DNA of 64,000 bases from Salinicola peritrichatus (GTDB lineage: Bacteria > Pseudomonadota > Gammaproteobacteria > Pseudomonadales > Halomonadaceae), in assembly GCF_003206715.1 (NCBI RefSeq), contig NZ_PZJU01000011.1, forward strand, positions 1-64,000, written 5' to 3'. Under the pieces are notes generated by a model. It saw only the letters and a list, made by a program, of their open reading frames with translations, did not search any database and was not told the origin of the DNA. Both the position numbers and the translations under genes were made by a program. Below, piece by piece: positions 20,767 through 30,000 of the stretch. Within the stretch, counting starts at the first letter, position 1, and the number at the start of each line of letters is the position of its first letter.

Positions 20767-21660
20767 CTAAAGCAGGTCGTGTTCGACCAGGAAATCGTGG
20801 GCGACCTTGTCGATGGACTGTTCGCCGACATCCACGCGGCTGTTGAGGTCGATCAGCACATCGTCGTTGAGGGCGGCCGACATTCGATTCAGCAATGAGG
20901 CCAGGTCCGGATGGGCGTTCAGAACCTCCTGACGTACCACCGGCGCCAACTGATAGACCGGGAAGAATTGTTTGTCGTCGTCGAGTACCTCGAAGTCGAA
21001 GGCGCCGTTGCGGCCATCGGTGGCGAATACCAGCGCGACATCCACGTTGCCGCTTTGCAGGGCATTGTAGGTCAGGCCGGTGTCCATGCGCTTGACATCC
21101 TCGCGGGGGAAGCGAAAGCCATAGGCCTCTTGCAGTGGACGCAAACCATCGTCGCGAGCATAGAACTCCGCATTCGAAGCCAGCACCAGGTCGGCGCCGT
21201 CATTCATGGCCCGGGCGAGGTCCGACAAGCTATGAATGTCGCGCTTGTCGGCGTCATCGGCGCGCATCGCCAGTGCGTAGGTATTGTTGGTGTCGGATGG
21301 ATCCAGCCACACCAGGCCCTCCTCGGCATCCAGCCGTTTGGCCTCGTCATAGGTGGCGGAGGCTCCCACCGGTTGATCCTGTTTGTGAAACAGAATTACC
21401 GAGTTCCCCGTATATTCCCAATAGAGATCGACCTGGCCGTTTTCCTGAGCGCGGCGCAAGACGCTGGTGCCCATGCCGTCACGCTGCTCGACATCGTAGC
21501 CGTTGGCTTCCAGAAGATCGGTGGTCGCCGTAGTCAGGATGAGATGTTCGGTGTAATTGAGCCCGCCGACGACGATCGGCTCGTCGGCGTGAATCGAAGG
21601 TGCTGCTACCAGAGAGGCCACCCCCAAGGCAGCTAGCTGAGCTTTCAGCGCTTGTTTCAT
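20767..21660 (-). CDS. Glycine betaine/choline-type substrate-binding protein, copy 2 (orphan)
   Basis: A signal peptide (to about residue 25, ending in HADEP) and a full OpuAC-type domain are present. The blocks TSVLRRAQENGQVDLYWEYTG and NTYALAMRADDADK match copy 1, but YTEHLILTTATTDLL replaces the ligand-proximal FTEQQILASM. No permease or ATPase lies beside it; it may feed the transporter at 14860-17509 with another ligand. It lies 126 bases after the TolC-like gene and directly before the CocE gene. No terminator with a T-run is visible between tolC and this gene. Confidence 0.9.
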   Translation of the reverse strand: MKQALKAQLAALGVASLVAAPSIHADEPIVVGGLNYTEHLILTTATTDLLEANGYDVEQRDGMGTSVLRRAQENGQVDLYWEYTGNSVILFHKQDQPVGASATYDEAKRLDAEEGLVWLDPSDTNNTYALAMRADDADKRDIHSLSDLARAMNDGADLVLASNAEFYARDDGLRPLQEAYGFRFPREDVKRMDTGLTYNALQSGNVDVALVFATDGRNGAFDFEVLDDDKQFFPVYQLAPVVRQEVLNAHPDLASLLNRMSAALNDDVLIDLNSRVDVGEQSIDKVAHDFLVEHDLL

Positions 21661-21786
21661 TGTTAGGTCATCACCTGGCGTTGTTGTCTTTGAAAGGAAA
21701 AATGTCGCTGCAATGTTAACGCAGGTGGTCAGGCGTATTGATGAGGATGACTCATGGCAACCATTGCCGCAGGGCGTGGACGAGAG

Positions 21787-23253
21787 TTACTGCGCGGTCT
21801 CACTGAGGCCGGTATTCTCGATCCGTTGCAGAATGGTGGCAATGTCGCGCAGCGCGGTGGAGTCGAGTCGGCCGACCGCAGCGTCCAGGTAGGTACGGTC
21901 CTTGAGATAGAGACAGACGGTCTCGACGTAGCGAATTCGCAAGTCGTAGAGCGAGGAGCGCGCGTCGAGGACATCGACCAGATCACGCAGTCCGAGCGCC
22001 TCGCCGCGTATGGCGGCCTGCAGGAAGAGGCTGCCGGAGTCGATCGAACGCTGCAGCGCCTCGAGCTGTCTCAGATCGCCCTGCATTCCCCGCAGGCGTT
22101 TGCGTACTTCCTGCCGGGCGAGCCGGCGCTCGTTGTCGAGACTCGCCGCGCCGGCCAGCGCGCTCAGTTCGCCCTGACGAATGCTGGCGCTGGTATAGCC
22201 GCCTTGGTAGAGCGCCACATTCATCTCCACGCTGACGGTGAAGTCTTGACTCGTTCTCAAGGCATCGTTGCTGTCGAGATCGCTGTAGCCGACGACGAGA
22301 TCGACCTGCGGATAGCGCGTGGCGCGTCGCACCTCGGTGTCGGTTCGAGCGACCTGCTGGCGTTGGGCCGCCAACTGTACCTGAACGTTGCTGTCGGTCA
22401 GCGCCAGCCAGGCTTCGAGCGGTCGAGAGTCGGGCCCGATATCGAGGGTGTCGGGTGGCTCGATCAACGCCGGCGTGAACGTCAGCGACGCTCCGGTCAA
22501 GCGTTCGAGATCGCTCAGCGCGTTGGCCAGATCATTCTCCGCCGCGGTCTGGTCGGCGATCGCCTGGTCCAGACGGGATTGTGACTCGAGCAGGTTGATA
22601 CGGTTGCCCAGGCCCAGATCATAGGCGCGCTGGGCCTGGCGCTGCTGCAGTACCAGGGACTCGCGTTGGGCGATCAGCAGGCCGACCTTGCGAGAAGCCT
22701 GGTAGGCGTCGAGATAGGTTTCGATGACCTTGACCGCCAGGTCGCGTTCGGCGACGGCGACCTCCAGGGTGGCGGCGTCGACCTGCGCATGGGCCTTGTC
22801 CACCTGGCGCCAGCGCTCGAGGCTGAACAGCGGCTGGGTCAGTCTCACTTCCCAGCTGCGGTCATGGGTCTTGCCGGAGACCCGGTCGTCGTAGACCTCG
22901 TCGGGATAGGCATCGGGATTTTCGGTATAGATGTTGTCGGCGTCCGTGTAGCGATAGGCTGCGCTGGCTTCCAGGCGAGGACGCAGCCTCGACCGGGCCA
23001 TCGGCACTTCCTGTTCCACGGACTGGCTGTCGAGCCGCCGGCTCTTCAGGCCGCTGTCGTAGTCCAGCGCCAACGCCACCAATTGCGTCAGCGAGGGCAG
23101 GGGCTGGGCCCGGGGCGGGGACGCTTCATGACTCGCAGTCGGCAGCGTCACCGGTGGAGCGGTATTCAAGGGTTGAGCCCATGCCGGTCCCGACGACAGC
23201 CAGGTCAGCCCGGAAACCGCTATCAGCAGTAGATGGCGTGCGCTGGACATCAC
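21787..23253 (-). CDS. Type I secretion outer-membrane channel, TolC family
   Basis: The 488-residue protein has a signal peptide (MMSSARHLLLIAVSGLTWLSSGPAWA), a proline-rich spacer and two outer-membrane efflux repeats rich in long helices (coiled-coil barrel) with YDLGLGNRINLLESQSRLDQA-type periodicity. It overlaps the HlyD gene by four bases (ATGA), forming an abc-hlyD-tolC operon. It probably exports the giant protein encoded divergently at 27029-34021. Confidence 0.92.
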   Translation of the reverse strand: MMSSARHLLLIAVSGLTWLSSGPAWAQPLNTAPPVTLPTASHEASPPRAQPLPSLTQLVALALDYDSGLKSRRLDSQSVEQEVPMARSRLRPRLEASAAYRYTDADNIYTENPDAYPDEVYDDRVSGKTHDRSWEVRLTQPLFSLERWRQVDKAHAQVDAATLEVAVAERDLAVKVIETYLDAYQASRKVGLLIAQRESLVLQQRQAQRAYDLGLGNRINLLESQSRLDQAIADQTAAENDLANALSDLERLTGASLTFTPALIEPPDTLDIGPDSRPLEAWLALTDSNVQVQLAAQRQQVARTDTEVRRATRYPQVDLVVGYSDLDSNDALRTSQDFTVSVEMNVALYQGGYTSASIRQGELSALAGAASLDNERRLARQEVRKRLRGMQGDLRQLEALQRSIDSGSLFLQAAIRGEALGLRDLVDVLDARSSLYDLRIRYVETVCLYLKDRTYLDAAVGRLDSTALRDIATILQRIENTGLSETAQ

Positions 23254-24587
23254 TCTTCTCGCATCGCCCGGGCCAGCATGTCGCTGAACGGCTTGAACAG
23301 GTAACTGGCGAAGGTGCGCTCGCCGGTCTGTAGCATTACTTCCGCCGGCATGCCGGCGAGCAACTGCATCGAATCGGTCATTTCGTCACGCCCGGCATCG
23401 GTGACGCGAACGCGGGCCTTGTAGTAGTGCGCGTGGGTTGCTTCGTCCTCGAAGCTGTCCGCCGACACATGCACGACTTCGCCCTCGATGACATTCGACA
23501 GGCGCTGGTTGAAAGCGCTGAAGCGAATCTCCGCCACCTGCCCGGCATGGACGTTGTCGATGTCGCGGTCCGGAATACGCGCTTCGACGATGAAAGCTTC
23601 GTTGTCGGGCACGATTTCCATCACCGTGTCGCCGGAACGAATCACGGCGCCCTGAGTATGGATCTGCATGCCGACCACCGTGCCCGATACCGGTGCCGTG
23701 ATGGTGGTCCGCCGGACCTGGTCCCGCAGGGCGGTGACGCGCTCCTCGGCATCGGTGACTTGCGCCTGGATGTCCTTCAGATCCTCGCCGACCTTCTGGT
23801 GATACTCCTGCACATGAATCTCCTTCTGCAGACCGTTTTCGCTGATCTGCGAACCGAGTTGCGCGATCTCGGCGGCGTGCTGTGCATTCTCGCCGCGATA
23901 CTGAAGGATCTGGCGCTCGAGTTCCCGCAGCCGCTGATTGTCACCCAGCCCCTCCTTGAACAGCGTTCGGTAGTCGTTGGCTTCCTGGGTCAACGACGCG
24001 ATGCGTGAACGGTTGATCTGTTGCAGCGACTCGAGCCCGGCGATCTGCTGGCGCATCTGGCTAGCCTTTTCATCGAGCGAGGAGAGCGCATCCTTGAGCG
24101 ATTGACGGCGGACTTCGAACAGGCGTTTCTGAACGTCGACCACTGCCTGGACCCGTGGCGAGGTGTCGTTGAGCAGACTGTCGGGGAAGGTCAGCTGGTC
24201 GCTGTCGCTCTGCTCGGCGAGCAGCCGCACTTCGCTGGCCAACGCGATACGGTACTCGGATTGTGCGATCGCCAGCTTGGCCAGCGGTTGGGTATCGTCC
24301 AGCACGATCAGCGTCTGACCGGCATCGACCCGATCGCCGTCCTCGACCAGGATGCTCTTGACGATGCCTCCCTCGAAATGCTGAACCTTCTTGGTCGAGG
24401 TCTCGACGGCCACCGCACCCGGTGCCACGACTGCCACCGCCAGGTTGGCGGTGACCGACCAGAGCGCGAATCCCCCGAGGGCCACGATCAGAATGCAAAG
24501 GCCCCAGCGGCGGGCGGCGCGATCGCTGGTGGGCACACTGGGCAGCGCCGCGGCCAAAGGCATGGGCAGGCTTTGGGGAGCGTTCAT
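23250..24587 (-). CDS. Type I secretion membrane-fusion protein, HlyD family
   Basis: The 445-residue adaptor has one N-terminal membrane segment (about residues 30-55), a lipoyl/barrel-sandwich half (APGAVAVETSTKKVQHFEGG, GIVKSILVEDGDRVDAGQ), a long coiled coil (about 100-285) and a second lipoyl half (ITAPVSGTVVGMQIHTQGAV). This is the PrtE/HasE pattern. It overlaps the genes on both sides by four bases. Confidence 0.95.
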   Translation of the reverse strand: MNAPQSLPMPLAAALPSVPTSDRAARRWGLCILIVALGGFALWSVTANLAVAVVAPGAVAVETSTKKVQHFEGGIVKSILVEDGDRVDAGQTLIVLDDTQPLAKLAIAQSEYRIALASEVRLLAEQSDSDQLTFPDSLLNDTSPRVQAVVDVQKRLFEVRRQSLKDALSSLDEKASQMRQQIAGLESLQQINRSRIASLTQEANDYRTLFKEGLGDNQRLRELERQILQYRGENAQHAAEIAQLGSQISENGLQKEIHVQEYHQKVGEDLKDIQAQVTDAEERVTALRDQVRRTTITAPVSGTVVGMQIHTQGAVIRSGDTVMEIVPDNEAFIVEARIPDRDIDNVHAGQVAEIRFSAFNQRLSNVIEGEVVHVSADSFEDEATHAHYYKARVRVTDAGRDEMTDSMQLLAGMPAEVMLQTGERTFASYLFKPFSDMLARAMREE

Positions 24588-26491
24588 TGTGTCGGCGGCT
24601 CCTGAGGTGCGGGGCGGGGTGGGCGGGGCTCGTCACGCTTGCCACGAGCCCGCATTCGAACCGAATGCACGCCGACGCTACCGTCGGTCATGCCGGCGCC
24701 AGCTTTGATCATGGTGGCTTTATGAGAGGGCCCAATCGATGCGACCCGGCCGTCGTGCAGGGTGATCACGCGGTCGACGTGCTCGAGAATGGCGGGGGCA
24801 TGGCTGATGACGAAAACGGTCGTTCCCTCACGCTTCAGCTGGCGCAGGCAGTCGATCAACGCATGTTCGCCAGCGAGATCCAGGTTGGCGTCCGGTTCGT
24901 CCAGCACCACCAGCACCGGGTTGTCGTACAGCGCACGGGCCAGGCCCAGGCGTTGACGTTGACCGCCGGAGAGTACTCCGCCGCTGCCGCTGATGATGGT
25001 GTCGTAACCCTGGGGTTGGTGCAGGATCATGTCGTGGACGCCAGCCTTGCGCGCGGCCTCGAGTACCCGGTCCGGCTCCAGATGGCCGAATCGCGCAATG
25101 TTTTCGCTGATGCTGCCGTCGAACAACTCGATGTCCTGGGGCAGATAGCCGACATGTGGGCCGAGTCTCTCCCGTGGCCACTGGCTGATGTCGGTGCCGC
25201 CCAGGCGTACGCAGCCGTGCTGGATCGGCCATACGCCGAGCAGTACCCGCGCCAGTGTCGACTTTCCCGCCGCGCTGGGCCCGACGATGGCGAGATGTTC
25301 GCCGGCCTGACAGCGAAACGAGACCTCCTGCAGGGTGGGTACGCGCTCGCCGGGAGGCGCAGCGACAACGGCGTCCAGCAGGACATGTCCCTTGGGCGGC
25401 GGGAGCGGCATCCGGGCCGGTTCCGGGGGAAGTGCTACGAGCAGGGAATTCAGGCGAGCGTATGCCGTGCGCGCGCTGACGAAGCCCTTCCAGCCCCCGA
25501 TCATCTGATCGATTGGCGCCAGCGCTCTTCCCATTAGAATCGAGCCGGCGATCATCATGCCGCCAGTCAGGCTGCCCTCGATGACCAAATAGGCACCGAG
25601 ACCGAGAATCAGCGACTGGAAGGTAACGCGCAGCGTCTTCGACAGATTGCTCAGCGTGCCGGCGCGGTCGCTGGCGCGGGATTGATGGGCGAGGTAGTCA
25701 TGATGTTTACGATCCCAGCGTGCGAACAGGCTGGGCAGCATCCCCATCGCTTGTATCACTTCTGCGTTGCGCAGATTGCTCGAGGCGAGTTCCTGGGCCA
25801 GGACGTGCTCGCGGTTGGCATCGCCGAGCAACGTCTGAGTGCTTTTTTCGTTGATCCAGGCCAGCGCGATCAGCACGATGCCGGCACTGGCGGCGAATAT
25901 CCCGAACCAGGGATGAAACAGCGTCAGGATGGCAATGTAAATCGGAATCCAAGGGGCATCGAAAAATGCGAATAATGCGTTGCCGCCGATGAATTGACGT
26001 AGCGTCGACAAGTCATTGAATGGCTGGGCCGAAGGTTTGCCGGGGCTAATCAATGCTTTTTGGAAGGTGGCGCGATAGAGCCGGTCTGTTAATTGGCTGT
26101 CGAATCGATTGCTGACACGAACCAAAACCCGCGACCGAACGAGATCCAGACAACCCATGATGAAAAACAGATAAAGCACGACCAGGGTCAACATCGCCAA
26201 GGTCTCCGGGCTACGGGTCGTAATGACCCGGTCATACACCTGCAACATATAAAGTGAAGGCGCCAGCATCAGCAGATTGATGAACAGGCTGAATAACAGA
26301 ACGAACAAGAACGACTGGCGACAGCTGGCCAATGCCCTTTTAAGTTCCGCTGGCTGTTGGAATTTGTTCACGGAAGCGCTCTTGATGTCATGGTGGAGTA
26401 TCAGCTTGGCCGTCACCAGCATGCGTAAATTGTGAAGAAACTTGCAAGCGCAATGATGTGACTGTTCAAGGCATGGCGTGTCATTTCTCAT
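24584..26491 (-). CDS. Type I secretion ABC permease/ATPase (PrtD/HasD type)
   Basis: Membrane segments fill about residues 60-310 and the ATPase the C-terminal 250: Walker A GPSAAGKST, signature LSGGQRQRLGLARAL, Walker B VLVVLDEPDANLD and FVISHAP. There is no N-terminal C39 peptidase or CLD domain, so the substrate should be exported through a C-terminal signal without cleavage. The open frame allows 635 residues from 26491. Homologues begin just before ELKRALASC, so the GTG at 26371 (595 residues) may be the real start; neither has a strong ribosome site. The first 40 residues are unlike the family. Confidence 0.93.
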   Translation of the reverse strand: MRNDTPCLEQSHHCACKFLHNLRMLVTAKLILHHDIKSASVNKFQQPAELKRALASCRQSFLFVLLFSLFINLLMLAPSLYMLQVYDRVITTRSPETLAMLTLVVLYLFFIMGCLDLVRSRVLVRVSNRFDSQLTDRLYRATFQKALISPGKPSAQPFNDLSTLRQFIGGNALFAFFDAPWIPIYIAILTLFHPWFGIFAASAGIVLIALAWINEKSTQTLLGDANREHVLAQELASSNLRNAEVIQAMGMLPSLFARWDRKHHDYLAHQSRASDRAGTLSNLSKTLRVTFQSLILGLGAYLVIEGSLTGGMMIAGSILMGRALAPIDQMIGGWKGFVSARTAYARLNSLLVALPPEPARMPLPPPKGHVLLDAVVAAPPGERVPTLQEVSFRCQAGEHLAIVGPSAAGKSTLARVLLGVWPIQHGCVRLGGTDISQWPRERLGPHVGYLPQDIELFDGSISENIARFGHLEPDRVLEAARKAGVHDMILHQPQGYDTIISGSGGVLSGGQRQRLGLARALYDNPVLVVLDEPDANLDLAGEHALIDCLRQLKREGTTVFVISHAPAILEHVDRVITLHDGRVASIGPSHKATMIKAGAGMTDGSVGVHSVRMRARGKRDEPRPPRPAPQEPPTQ

Positions 26492-27028
26492 GCCCAGGTT
26501 TTATAAATAACCTATGTGTATCAACTGGATAATGTATATGAAAGAAAATATTCTGGCACGTTTTTGTTTTCGGTGAGTAATAAAATCAGTGCTTATTAAC
26601 TGCTGCACAAAGTCAGTGATGACTTCAAAACATGAATTTTTTTCATGCCAGTGGTATGAGTATTGCCAGCAAATATACGTTTTGTAACAGGATGGAGATT
26701 ATGCTGTTCTTGTCAGTGCCAATAAATCGATGCTATGTCTTTGGAATCGATAGAAGGACGCGTGACTCGATGTAAAGGAACTCCTGAAATTCGTTTTTCC
26801 GGTGGGAAAAGTTTCAACTTTTCGCTTTTGCCGAGACGCGCTAGTTTCCTTCCGGTAAGACTTTAGTCCTGAGCCTCATCATTCAAGGTTTTTCAGGTAA
26901 CAGTCTCGACAGAAAGATTGGCCCGCCATGGACCGAGCGGGATGTTTCATCCTTTTCAAATCGTCGGCATAGGACGATCCGTTACCAAACGTCTATTGTC
27001 ATCACCACAACGCGTAGGGGCTATATCC
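26492..27028. promoter_or_regulatory. 537-bp AT-rich divergent control region of the secretion system and its substrate
   Basis: This is the longest gap in the window and is markedly AT-rich against its surroundings. It contains an 18-bp perfect palindrome, GAAAAGTT-TC-AACTTTTC (26806-26823), and homopolymer-rich stretches around 26580-26650. No convincing gene is seen; an in-frame TTG at 26918 and an ATG at 26942 could extend the downstream protein but lack ribosome sites. It probably holds promoters for both directions and a regulator site. Confidence 0.6.
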
Positions 27029-30000
27029 ATGTTCACGCTTGCCATTATCGATGCTCAGACCGGTGCCGTTATCGAAACGCTGGAGCCCGGAGACGCCGTG
27101 ACTCGGGAGCTTCTCGGCGACGGTTATCTGCTCGAAGTGACGCCCATCGACAGTGCGGGTTTCGATGCCAGCGATGCTGCCGGCATCGTCGTGAACGTGA
27201 CCGACGCCAAGGGCAGTATCTCTGAACAGGCCGCCAACGAGGCCCCATTTCGATTTTCACTCTCCGATCAATGGGCGAGCGGCCTGGCGGCCCTGCTGAT
27301 CGAAGGAGTGGACGCGCAGGGCGCGCCATTGGCCGGGAGCGAGCAGGCACAGGACCTGGAGATCCTCGATGTGGATGACAATTCGGTCACCGCCGATGCC
27401 GTCCCGCTGGTGATTCAGGCGGAAGATACCAGCCTAGCCGCCATCAGCGACGTGGGGGCATCCAACGACCCGTCGCTGACCCGCTTCGTCGACGCCGCGC
27501 ACCCTGAGGCCAACGGTGCCTATCGGGATGGCGCGGTCGGCGGTGGCTATGTCGATTTCGGGAGCGATGCCGGCGACAGCCTGACCTTCCAGGTCGAGCC
27601 TTCCGAGCCGGGGCTCTATACCGCGACGATCCGTTATGCCAACGGTGGCGCCAGCGATAGACCGCTACTGGTTGCCGTCGGGGATCTCTCCCCGACCTTG
27701 GTCTCGTTTCCCCCGACGGGGAGTTGGAGTACCTGGGGCGAAGTGGAGATAACGCTGCCGTTGTCTGCCGGTGACAACGCGGTGTCGCTGACATTGCCAT
27801 CCACGGCGGAAGGCGGTGCGTCGAACGGGCCCAATATCGATCAGATCTCCTACGAATATACCGATGCGCTGCCCGCCGATCTCTCGCTGTTGTTCGAGAC
27901 CGAAGGGGAGGCGATGACGATCGACGATGGTGTCTCGGTTGCCGATACCGTGGTCCGCGACGCGTCGAACCCGGAAGCCAGCTCCGCGGCTGGCAGCGAT
28001 GGTCTGTGGGGAGATTACAGCGGCAGTGGCTATCTCGACATGGGCGCGCAGACCGGAGACGCCGCTTCCTTTAATGTCAACGTGTCCGAGGCCGGCACCT
28101 ACCTGCTGACGATTCGCTATGCCAACAGCGGAACGGCGGATCGCCCGATGGCGCTTTCCGTGGATGGCGACGCCCAGGGCATCATCGCTTTCGACTCGAC
28201 CGGTACCGGCGGCGCCGGCTGGGAGAACTGGACCGAGACTTCGATCGAAATTGAGCTGAATGCCGGCGACAACGTCGTGCGGCTCGCCAATATCGGTAAC
28301 ACCGGGCCCAACATCGACAGCCTGGCCGTTCACAGCGTGACGTCGGATAGTGGCGCCACAGTCGAGCCGGGAGATCGCTTCGCGGTCAAGATCAACTTCC
28401 AGCCCGCGTCTTCCGCCACTCCCGACGGCTATATCGCCGATACCGGCCAGGCATTCGGCGAGCAGTCGTTGCAAGTCGATGGCAAAACCTATCAGTACGG
28501 TTGGGTCACCGAGGATTCCATTGCCGATGGTACCGCCAACGGCACGACGCCCATGGGTATTCAGGGGCAGGACCCGGATGCCCTGGGCGATCGCAGCGGC
28601 ACTCTGGATGATGTCGATCCGCTGCAGGCGACCTATGCGGGTTTCGCCAAACCTGGCTACGCACAGAACGCGGGCTGGGAGATCGAGTTGGAAGACGGTT
28701 ATTACGAAGTCACCATCTCCATCGGCGATAGCGGCGGCGCCTACGATAGCGTGAACGTGATCAATGCCGAAGGCGAAGCTTTCAATACCCCCTTTACCCC
28801 CGCACGCCCTGATGACTTCCCGACCGACACCGATCCCACCAATGACAGCGAGGGCTTCCGCTCGACGCTGGTCACCCGCGTGGTACAGGTTACCGATGGC
28901 CGCCTGACCCTGGATTCGATCGGTCTCGATAGCGCCAACACTGAAATCCAGTACATCGAGATCGAGTCGCTGCCCGATCTGACCCCGGACGACGACCGAG
29001 CGGCGCCGGAGGACTACGCGTACTTCACCGATCCGCGTGCCGTAGCGGGCGTGGGCGAGGAACAGGTCGAGGTCCATCTACAGTCGGACGACGGCAGCAT
29101 CCCGGACGGTATCGACCCCTCCTCGGACTTCTTCATCGGAATTTCGGTGGTCGAGGGGCGTGGTGGCGCGCTGCTCGAGAGCCTGAACGACGGCTCGGTG
29201 AAGCTGTTCAATACCGTCACCGGTGAAGAGGTAGCGTTCGATATCAACACGACGGGCGGCTTCGATTCACTGACCATTTCGCCTGTCGGTGGATTGGATG
29301 AATATACCAGCTATACCTTGGTGATCGACGGTTTCCAGGATCGCGGCGACAACGACGACCCCAGTGCGCCGACGCGGGAATTCCAGAAGTTTTCTACTAC
29401 CTTCGTCACCGGTGCCCAGCCCGCGGCACAGGACAGCGAGGTCGCGTTCGATACCACGGTGGAACTGAACGGGGCCGCAGACGGCGCCTATATGTTCACT
29501 TCCATCACCATGTCGCCGGACAACAGCAAGATCTACATCTCGACCATGAACGGGGAGATCAAGCGCTACGACATCGATCCTGTCACGGGATCGCTATCCA
29601 ATGAGCAGACCCTGGCGCTCGACTATTTCCAGAGCGAGGACGCCGGCGCCAGAGGTATTCTGGGGCTGACTTTCGACCCCACCGATCCCAATGTACTGTG
29701 GGTTACCGACAACTATCCAATTCCGTTGACCGGGCGTGACAACGGCGTGCCGGACTTCAGCGGTCGTATCAGCAAGATCACCATCGGCGACAGTGACGAG
29801 ACGTTTACCGGTACGGCGGAGACCTACATTACCGGCTTGCCGCGCTCCAACGGTGACCATGCCACCAACAGCCTGGTGTTCCACGCCAATCCGGAATACG
29901 ACGCCGACACCAACCCCGATGTCCCTCCTTACTTGTTGTATGTCTCTCAGGGTGCCAACACCGCGATGGGAGGCGACGACAGTGCCTGGGGCAATCGTCC

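Noticed and set aside
21671-21726. Possible terminator hairpin between tolC and binding protein 2 (CACCTGGCGTT / AACGCAGGTG)
   Set aside because: The arms are 35 bases apart with one unpaired base and no T-run, so evidence is too weak.
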